A stretch of 10,649 bases of DNA from Blastocladiella britannica (Eukaryota > Blastocladiomycota > Blastocladiomycetes > Blastocladiales > Blastocladiaceae): the NCBI GenBank assembly GCA_025349905.2, contig MU625147.1, positions 1-10,649 of the forward strand, given 5' to 3'. Under the pieces are notes generated by a model. It had not been told where the DNA came from. It made no database searches and saw only the letters and a program-made list of their open reading frames with translations. Within the stretch, counting starts at the first letter, position 1. Each line of letters begins with the position of its first letter. Below are positions 1-7,745 of this stretch, piece by piece. The position numbers were made by a program, and so were the translations under genes.

Positions 1-162
1 CTCCATTTCTATTCATTCACAACCCAGTGTTAATTGGCAAACGAAATGAATAGACTCTGTCCTCAAGCGAGTGCAAAAGCTGTTTGGCAGCGATTAAATT
101 TGCAAAAATGAAAGGCTGCACAAATCACATGCAATCCAGTCCCCAATTTCAACAAAAACAGT
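1..162. other. Downstream flank of FUR1, no gene seen
   Basis: AT-richer sequence immediately 3' of the minus-strand FUR1 stop codon, presumably carrying its 3' UTR and polyadenylation site. I see no AATAAA on the minus strand, no long open frame and no recognisable neighbouring gene before the window edge. Confidence 0.5.
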
Positions 163-979
<817 letters not shown>

Positions 980-1112
980 ATTAACTTGGATATAATTGCG
1001 GGGGGGGAGCTTTGCCTTTTGAAGAGAGGTCCGCGGCGATGGACGCCAAAACCGTCGCGGCTCTTTACACACTGCACGACTTCAACTCTCGAACACATCT
1101 CAAAAACTTAAC
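980..1112. promoter_or_regulatory. Shared 5' region of FUR1 and the Rab gene
   Basis: The 133 bp between the two divergent start codons must hold both core promoters. It contains an AT-rich patch with TATAAT at 991–996 directly followed by a run of eight G (1000–1007). No further motif is recognised. A plus-strand ATG at 1039 opens a 33-codon frame that overlaps the Rab start out of frame and stops at 1140; it matters only if the Rab transcript starts upstream of 1039. Confidence 0.4.
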
Positions 1113-1940
1113 ATGGCCGACAAATCCGGCATCAAAATGATTCTCATTGGCGACTCGGGGTCAGGCAAGTCGTCGCTGCTGCTCAGCTACACCGAAGAGC
1201 GCTTCTTGCCGCCAGGCGAGGCCATTGCCACCGTCGGCGTCGATTTCCGTCTTCTCAAGCGCGACCTGAATGGCGCCCAGTACAAGGTGTACATTTGGGT
1301 ATGTCAATTATCATTATTATAATTAAGGATGCAATACTGACATTACCATGTAACCTAGGACACGGCCGGCCAGGAACGGTTCCGCACCCTCACCTCGTCC
1401 TTTTACCGCGGTGCCGCCGTGGTGTTTGTGGTCTTTGACGTGTCCAACCGCGACTCGTTCACCAACCTGTCCACGTGGGTGGCCGAGGCCAAGCGGTTCT
1501 GCGCCGCCGAGAAGCGGGTCCTTATGTGCATTGTGGCCAACAAGCTGGATGTGGATCCGGTCCGCTTTCTCTTTTAATTTCTTTTCCATTGCGTTGGGAC
1601 TGGTTCTGATCCGAACAACGCAAACCAGGCTGAGCGCCAGGTTACGACTGAAGAGGCCAAGGCTTATGCCGAGGAGAATGGCGCCGAGTACCGTGAAGTA
1701 TCGGCACGGACCATGGATGGCGTCAAGTGCGTTGTGTTTCTTTTTTCTTTCGTTGTAATGGTGACTGACAGCTCGCCCTTTTGCATAAGGCCTCTGTTTG
1801 ACGAGTTTGCAGAGAAGGTGGTGGCACTCCCGCCGCCGGCAACCGATGCATCCGCCACTGCGGACTCGAATCGGTCCGTAAAGCTTGGCGCGGGTGCCGG
1901 CGCAAACGCGGTTGCAGCATCAGGATCGTGTGCGTGCTGA
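1113..1940 (+). CDS. RAB18: Rab-family small GTPase, Rab18/RabC-like
   Basis: Membrane-traffic GTPase. Rab18 homologues act at ER and lipid-droplet membranes. Exons: 1113–1298, 1359–1559, 1629–1726, 1790–1940, giving 211 aa. All G motifs are present: P-loop GDSGSGKS at 13–20, switch-I Thr40 in ATVGVDF, WDTAGQERF at 62–70, NKLD at 123–126 and SAR at 154–156. Rab18/RabC hallmarks are the RTLTSSFYRGA segment and RDSFTNLS in the middle. The C-terminal variable tail ends in Cys-Ala-Cys, a double geranylgeranylation signal. Introns 1 (1299–1358, GTATGT…TAG) and 3 (1727–1789, GTGCGT…AAG) are clear and each contains CTGAC. Intron 2 has a poor donor, GTCCGC at 1560 or alternatively GTGGAT at 1551, both in phase with the acceptor at 1628, so residues VDP at 127–129 are uncertain. 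The start context AACATGG is good. The exact Rab subclass is moderate; it could be a related Rab. Confidence 0.9.
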
Positions 1941-2034
1941 GGGGACGAGGGATACCTTTATTCTTTTTTCCTTTTGTTGTCTTTCTTGTGTCCATTTTTC
2001 GATTTTCCTGTACTTTGGTGACGACTGTTTTTTG

Positions 2035-2046
2035 AATATACATATT
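2035..2046 (+). terminator. AT-rich 3'-end (polyadenylation efficiency-like) element
   Basis: AATATACATATT lies 95 nt after the Rab stop codon and contains TACATA, which fits the yeast polyadenylation efficiency consensus TAYRTA. The same 12-mer occurs on the minus strand at 10142–10153, also between a stop codon and its presumed poly(A) site. A role in 3'-end formation is inferred. Confidence 0.4.
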
Positions 2047-2118
2047 TCATTGGGAAACCATTGGGAAGTATGACCTCGGCTCGGAACACAACTCCGCTTC
2101 CGGGACCGCCGGCCAGCC

Positions 2119-2125
2119 TATAAAT
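2119..2125 (+). promoter_or_regulatory. TATA box of the acyl-CoA oxidase gene
   Basis: TATAAAT begins 69 bp upstream of the oxidase ATG and is followed at a typical distance by a pyrimidine-rich stretch that would suit transcription initiation. The position and perfect TATA core make this the best promoter element in the window. Confidence 0.6.
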
Positions 2126-2187
2126 TTGAGTTGCCTTCAACGCCCCCTCCCTCTCTCTCGAGGGCTCACATTGCTCGTAAAACTACA

Positions 2188-4338
2188 ATGCTCGATATCC
2201 CCTACACCCTGCCGTCCGAGACGGAGCTGCGCGCGGTGATTGCGCGCCTTCCCGCGGCGCCGCCGTCGGTGCTGCCCACGGTGGTCCCCGCCGGCTGCCA
2301 CCCGGACCTGGCGGCTGCCCGTCATGGCAAGGGTCAGTTCTTAAATTACCTGATGCGATCAAGACCCCTCACTTTTTAACACAACAGAAAACCTGATTGA
2401 CGACGTGTCGCTGCTACTGGACCGCGACCAGCCGCTGCTGCGCGAGTTCAAGCAACGCATGCGCGGCGTGTTTGACGCTGACCCGGTGGTGGGCGCTCGG
2501 TCGCACGCTACCTACTTTATGACCAAGGCGCAGCAGTACGGCCGCGCCTGTGCGATCATGGCGGCGATCCTGCGTATTTTTACCGCGTACCAGATCCCGC
2601 GGTCGCTGCAGATCGTTGGGTGGCAAGTCACCGGCGAAATGGTGCCGCTGTTCTTGCACCTTTCCATGGTACCATATCCATTTTTATGTAACCACGTATA
2701 GAGAGGGACTGACACAAATATGGACCGGTTTTTCAGTTTATTCCCACCATCGAAATGCTCGGATCCGACGAGCAAAAGCGCGTCTGGTTGCCGGAAGCCC
2801 GGTCGCTGGCCATGATTGGTTGCTACGCGCAGACCGAGATGGGTCACGGGTCCAACGTGCAGGGCATCGAGACGATCGCGACATTGGACGAGTCGCGCGA
2901 CGAGTTTGTGCTGTCGACGCCGACGCCCACGTCGGCCAAGTGCTGGCCGGGGGGTCTGGCGCACACCGCCAACACGGGTCTAGTGATGGCCCGCATCGTG
3001 GTCCGTGGCACCGACCACGGCGTGCACCCAGTGCTAGTCCCCCTGCGCGACCGCGCCACGCACGTCCCTTGCGCGGGCGTACGGTTGCTGGACTTGGGCC
3101 CGAAGATCGGATTCAACGTCATGGATAACGGCATCATGTACTTGGACGCCGTGCGTGTTCCCCGCACCAACTTGCTGGCCAAGTCCCTGGCGGTCGCGCG
3201 GAACGGGACAGTGACCACTGCCGCTGCCCCCGCGGTCATGTACCGCACGATGCTGCAGATGCGCGCCGGAATCGTGGTGGGCGCTGCCGGGTCGCTGTGG
3301 CGCGGCGCCACCATTGTCGCGCGGTACTCGACCGTGCGTCGGCAGTTCTCGGCGTCCATGGAAAACACCGGCAAAACCACCGACCAAGAAGAGGTGGCGA
3401 TCCTGGACCACCAGGCGCAGCAGTACAAGGTGACGGTTCCCGTAGCGGCGGCGTTTGCGTTTGCTGCCGCGGGTAAAGCCCTGGAATCCACGGTCCGTGG
3501 GGCCGCCAACACGCCCGGTGAGCTGCGCGCCGCACATATGTCGTCGTCGGCGCTGAAAGTGGTGACGACGCACGCGGCTTGCGCGATGCTGGAGACGCTG
3601 CGGCGCGCGTGCGGCGGGCACGGGTACGCCAAGTCCGGTGGACTGGCCGACCTGTCGACCGCGTACGTGCAGATGGTGACGGTCGAGGGCGACAACACGG
3701 TGCTCGAGCAGCAGGTCGCGCGCGCGCTCGCGAAACCGGGTACCCACGGTCTGTTTGACGAGGCTCGGGCGGCTGTTAAATTCGGTAACGTGGTCGACTG
3801 GACCGACGCGTCCACGGTCGCGCAAGTGCTCGAGTCCCGCGCACTGGCGCTGGCTCACCTGTACCGTGCGGCCCCAACGGGTTCGCAGCTCCTGGCATCG
3901 CACTTGGTGTCGGCGGTCGGATGGGCGCGCGTGTTCCGTGCGTGGGCGACCGAAATTAACCAGCTCCCCGCGTCGCGGCCCGTGCGCGCCCTGCTTCCCT
4001 CTCTGGTGGCGGTGCTGGCGAGCTATGCGCTGCTGGATGCGACGGTCGCGGTGGGCACTGCGGCGGCCACCGATCCGGCCGCGCGCGATCCGGCCGCGCT
4101 GTATGCGGCGAGCGCGCGTGGACTCGCGACGGTCGCGCCGTACCTGGTGGCGCTGACGGACGCAGCGGGGATCTCGGACCGCGAGCTGGCGTCGGCGTTG
4201 GGTGTCAAGAACGGCGACGTGTACGCGGCGATTGTGGCCATGGCTAAAGACGAGCCGCTGAACGCCACGGCGGTCAACCCGGACTTTGTGCGGTTCATGC
4301 GGCCCGTGATGGGCTCGGCCGCGCTGGCCAAGCTGTAA
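2188..4338 (+). CDS. POX1: Peroxisomal acyl-CoA oxidase
   Basis: FAD enzyme catalysing the first step of peroxisomal beta-oxidation: acyl-CoA plus O2 gives trans-2-enoyl-CoA plus H2O2. Exons 2188–2332, 2388–2668 and 2737–4338 give 675 aa, normal for the family. Intron 1 (2333–2387, GTCAGT…CAG) rebuilds HGKENLIDD; intron 2 (2669–2736, GTACCA…CAG, with CTGAC) rebuilds HLSMFIPTIE, as in other acyl-CoA oxidases. Motifs: YAQTEMGHGSN at 172–182 (flavin/substrate region), CGGHGYA at 434–440, and VEGDN with the expected catalytic-base glutamate at about 459. The last three residues, AKL, are a PTS1 peroxisome-import signal, so the protein should be matrix-targeted. The start is the first ATG after the TATA box, with A at −3. 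Two stop codons in a row (TAATAA) end the frame, and AATAAA follows within 20 bases. Convergent with rvt. A dehydrogenase is less likely given the length and PTS1. Confidence 0.94.
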
Positions 4339-4347
4339 TAACCAAAA

Positions 4348-4357
4348 AATAAATAAA
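4348..4357 (+). terminator. AATAAA polyadenylation signal of acyl-CoA oxidase
   Basis: Two overlapping AATAAA hexamers (4348–4353 and 4352–4357) lie 10–20 nt after the oxidase stop codon. The presumed cleavage site would fall at or beyond the rvt stop codon at 4373, so the two transcripts probably overlap at their 3' ends. Confidence 0.45.
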
Positions 4358-4372
4358 TTGTTTTTTTTACAT

Positions 4373-7300
4373 TCAATTCCACTGCACACCCTCGGACTTG
4401 AGCGCGCGCACCAGCGACCGCGGAACCACCTGGCTCGGCAAGTACCGCAGCGTCCCAAACTCGGCCAGCATCGCGTCCGCGTGCACGTACACCACGTACG
4501 CCCAGTAGGGTGTCATCTTGGACCCGTTGCTGGCATTGGGCGACCAGTTGGTCTGATCCTCACTGTCCGACGACGACGAGAGACGGTCCGACAGCTCCAC
4601 CCGCAGCGCCTTGACCGGCGGTTTCCCAGGCGCGACAATCAGCAGCAAGTGGTTGTACTCGGAGAGCGCCGACGTGTCCCGCAGCGCGTGCCGCGCCAGC
4701 CACGTCGGGTAGTCGGCGAACCGGTACCGGGGAATGAACTTGGGCTTGGCCTCCGCTGCCGCATCTTCGATAGGGATAATGTCGTCGCGGGAAATGGTCA
4801 TGCGCCGGCCGCACAGCCGCACCAGCTCGTCAATGGGGTCGAGGGGAGCGCGGCGGGTGCTGGTGGTGCCCCAGTCATTGACCGTCGTCCCAATCTCAGT
4901 GAATCCGGCGGAAAGGCCCTTGTACCGCTTCTCCTCGGCCTCGTCAAAGTCGTGCTTGTCGCGCTTGTACTGGTTCGGGAGCAGGGTCGAAAACACCAAC
5001 GGCAGTTGACCCTTCCACGCAAACTCGGACCGGGTGTTGGCCGCCAGCGTCGTCTCGAGGGTGGCCAGTTCCAGGAACGGGTCAAACAGCTCCAGCCCAC
5101 CCTGGACCACGGGCCAGTGCATCCAGCCGTCGTTGATGGACTCAGGGTTGGCCAGCGCGCTGTCGGGCACACGGGCCACGCGCGCCGCCAGCGCCCGCAC
5201 CGCCGACCCGTTGTACTCGGCAAACACCAGCTTGTGCACCACGTTGAGCGCGTCGCGCACGTCGGTGATGTGCTTGGACCCGGAAATGTGCGCGGCCGAC
5301 CCGAACGACCGCATAAAGAACCGCGCAAACCGGTTGTACGCCGACACCCACGCAATCACCGAGGGAGCGGCGGCTAGGCGCGCACGGCAGTCGGCCACTA
5401 GGCCCAGGTGCGGGGTCTGGTCCACTTGCCACCGGCCCGCAGGCGTCAGCGTCAGCCCGCCCCATGAGACCGAGCCGCCTGGGAGCCCGGTGTTGTTATC
5501 GGTGCCATCATTATCGGCGTAGAGCACCACCGACCCGGTCTTGCCCTTGTTGAGCGCGAGCCCCGCCGCGTCCATATACGTTTGCACGGCACCCCACGCG
5601 GCCTGCACTGCGGCGGTGCCGGGCGCCCACATCCAGATATCGTCGTGCATGCGCACCATGCGCGCGCCCGAGACCCGTTCCACCATAAAGTCGAGCGGGA
5701 ACATGTACAGCTCAGCCAGCAAGTGCGTGAGCTCGTGCGCGTTAGGCAGGCCGGTCCGCGTCACGTAGGTGGTCGCATCAGCGGCATCCGAGAACCGGAC
5801 GGGTGTCGCCATGTACGTAGCCATCATGCGGCGCCAGTCGGCGGGCATGCCCAAGTACTTGAGCACCGCCAGCATCTTGTCGTGTTCGATCGACGGCCCG
5901 AAATTGGCCACGTCGGTGCGCAACGCCGTGAACGGCGTGTTCTCAGGCTGCGTGCACTTGTGCAGCCACGCCTCGGCGCCGATCCAGTGAATTAGCCCCT
6001 GCTTGAGCTCCATGGGCGTCTCCTCCTTATCGTCCTCATCGTCGCTGTCGCCGTCGTCAGCGTACCGGCGAGCCCGGCTCGCCTGCGCCTCAAAGTCCTT
6101 GGGCAGGATCCGCAGCGCATACTTTTTCGCCAACTCGCGGCGGCGCGCGTGAATCGCTCCCGTGGCCTGCGCAACGCCCGGGTTCTTTCCGCCCGACACA
6201 AACACGGCCGCTGCGTGATCGCGCACCGTCGCCGTGGTGTTCCACAGCTGCGGGTTGTTGCGCAGAGCCTCGAGTTCGGACCGGAAGAAAGTCGCCCATT
6301 TCACGCCGACCCACTGCAAGAACACGGCGGTCATCAGGTCCTCGTGCAGGAACGCGCGCATTTTGCCGGTCATGTCACGACGGAGGTCCACGCGGACACT
6401 GGCGGCGTGTGCACCGCGGCCGGAGTACGTTGCGCCCGTTTCCCACGACCAAGTGTCCAAGTCCGCTAGCATCATGTTGAGCACCACGCCGATCTCCTCG
6501 TGCAAGACGTCGTCGTCGGCGATCGCACGCAGCTCGGCCCGGCGGGACGGGGTCAGCAGATCGCGCGCGGCCAGACCCGCAATCGCTTGCTCCACCTCGT
6601 AGGTCGAGATCTTGTCGGTCTTGAGCAACTGCGCGTAGTTCCGAACGGAATTGGCGACGCGCGTCTGCCACGTGGACATCGGGTCCGGGCAGCCCTCGGG
6701 AAGACCTGGGGTCGCAAACACGTCCTTGGTCAGGAACTTGAGGAACTCGGCCGAATCAGTGGACGTCGGGTAGGCGGCGGTGGTGGCGGTGGTAGGAACC
6801 AGCGTCTCGCGGATCAGCCACGCCTTGGTCTCCTCGGTCTGCACCGAAATATCCGTGGCCTCGGTCCGGGTGCGGTACTCGGCGACCGACATGGGCGTCG
6901 CGTTGGTTTCAGCGTCAGTGGCAGTCGGTGCCGCGGCCTTGGCGTCATCGGCGTCGACATCCTCCGAACCATCACCAATATCGGCCGCCGCCGACGAAGA
7001 AGAAGCGTCGCGCGCAGCCATGACCGCCGCGTGCTCGGCCAGCACCGCGCCAAACGTCATGGCGGCCGTGCACCGGCGAATCCCCTGGTGGATCTTGGAG
7101 CGCATTTCCTGGCACCAGTGGTCGACCGTGGACTCGCGCACCGTCGGGTTGCAGTTGAACGTGGCCACCAGCTTGACCAGGTCGGCCACCTCCGGGTGGA
7201 ACGGCGACTGCGCCATCTCCAGTTTCGCCAGCCGGCTGACGAGGATGTTGAGCTCGGCGAGTTTGGTGGGGGCCGCATCGGCGTCGGCGAGAATGGACGC

Positions 7301-7437
7301 GTACGATGCGTCCAAGCGGGCTTTCACGGCCCCAAAAGCCGCGATCTTGGCGTGGGCGGACGCGTGGCGGAGTTCGCTCCTGATTTTTTATGTCGTGAGT
7401 ATGTTATGGTTGGAGCAAGAGTATGTAATACAAACAT
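4373..7437 (-). CDS. rvt: Cellular reverse transcriptase-related protein (RVT family)
   Basis: Domesticated reverse transcriptase of the single-copy rvt class known from fungi, rotifers, some protists and bacteria; its biological role is unsettled. My spliced model is 1002 aa: start codon split AT (7437–7436) | G (7379) by a 56-nt intron (7435–7380, GTTTGT…CAG), then one long exon to 4373. The frame is open from 7387 but holds no ATG until 7216, which is the alternative start. Order of parts: Ala-rich, probably helical N-terminus (1–80); acidic/Ala low-complexity linker (about 125–165); very acidic loop DDGDSDDEDDKEE (442–454), fitting the family insertion before the palm; motif A TDVANFG with Asp490; motif B TGLPNAHELTHLLAE (543–557); motif C HDD (579–581), both catalytic Asp kept; motif D ALNKGKTG (609–616); then thumb and a long C-terminal region. 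No integrase, endonuclease, RNase H, gag or zinc knuckle is seen and no terminal repeats flank it, so it is not a retrotransposon. The start is the main uncertainty. Confidence 0.86.
7380..7435 (-). other. Putative intron interrupting the rvt start codon
   Basis: On the minus strand this stretch begins GTTTGT and ends AATCAG, is 56 nt long like the other introns here, and is lower in GC than the flanking coding exon. The frame upstream of the main rvt exon is closed by TAA at 7390–7388 inside it. Splicing joins AT to G and makes ATG AGC GAA. If retained, the same ATG instead opens a 37-codon peptide. Inferred from sequence only. Confidence 0.45.
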
Positions 7438-7745
7438 TATTATAATGGTTCGGTTAAAAGGGAATTGAAATGATGTGGATCTTGAGGAAGAGAGAGTACG
7501 ACGCGTCCGCACTATTTATATGGCACCTTGACAGCGTCGAACCACTTGATCCAAACTTCCAATCGAGTCAAAATCACAGAATCCCGTGGAATTCTTTGAT
7601 TTTATTCTCCTATAACGGCGAGAATTCGCTGGAGTACCTCATTCACATCGTGTACCTCGCAAATAGTCACGTGTTTTTCGATGTGAAAAGAGGTGAAAGA
7701 GTTGTTCGCGTCGGATTGCATTCAGTGCTCCAAATTCAAAAAAAC
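7438..7745. promoter_or_regulatory. Divergent 5' region of rvt and the KH-protein gene
   Basis: About 308 bp of lower-GC sequence between the start of rvt and the likely start of the KH protein. TATTTATAT at 7513–7522 is the best TATA-like element for either strand. A plus-strand frame from the ATG at 7470 runs through the region without a stop and joins the KH protein in frame, so part may be coding. A short inverted repeat, GAATTCT at 7590 with AGAATTC near 7620, is present; I attach no function to it. Confidence 0.4.

Larger units (their letters stand above)
1941..2187. other. Rab 3' flank and acyl-CoA oxidase promoter
   Basis: A 247-bp gap between two plus-strand genes. The first half is T-rich and carries the AT-rich 3'-end element at 2035–2046. 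The second half carries the TATA box and a CT-rich stretch (2142–2159) before the oxidase ATG. No coding potential is seen. Confidence 0.55.

Noticed and set aside
1000..1007. Run of eight G as a G-quadruplex
   Set aside because: A single run without three further G tracts nearby; not enough for an intramolecular quadruplex.
1039..1140. 33-codon upstream ORF overlapping the Rab start
   Set aside because: The Rab transcript may well begin downstream of 1039, and the peptide has no special feature. Kept only as a note in the promoter entry.
3034..4458. 474-codon minus-strand open frame across the acyl-CoA oxidase
   Set aside because: Arg/His/Gly-rich with no domain, fully antisense to a strongly supported gene. 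High-GC third positions explain the lack of stops. The 323-codon frame at 2844–3815 is the same effect.
4358..5377. 339-codon plus-strand open frame opposite rvt, and a 322-codon one at 6500–7468
   Set aside because: Both are antisense to the RVT frame with skewed Arg/Gly/Val composition and no motif; composition shadows.
4373..7437. Retrotransposon or group II intron as the source of the RT
   Set aside because: No LTRs, target-site duplications, endonuclease, integrase, RNase H or maturase domain, and the motifs match the cellular RVT class.
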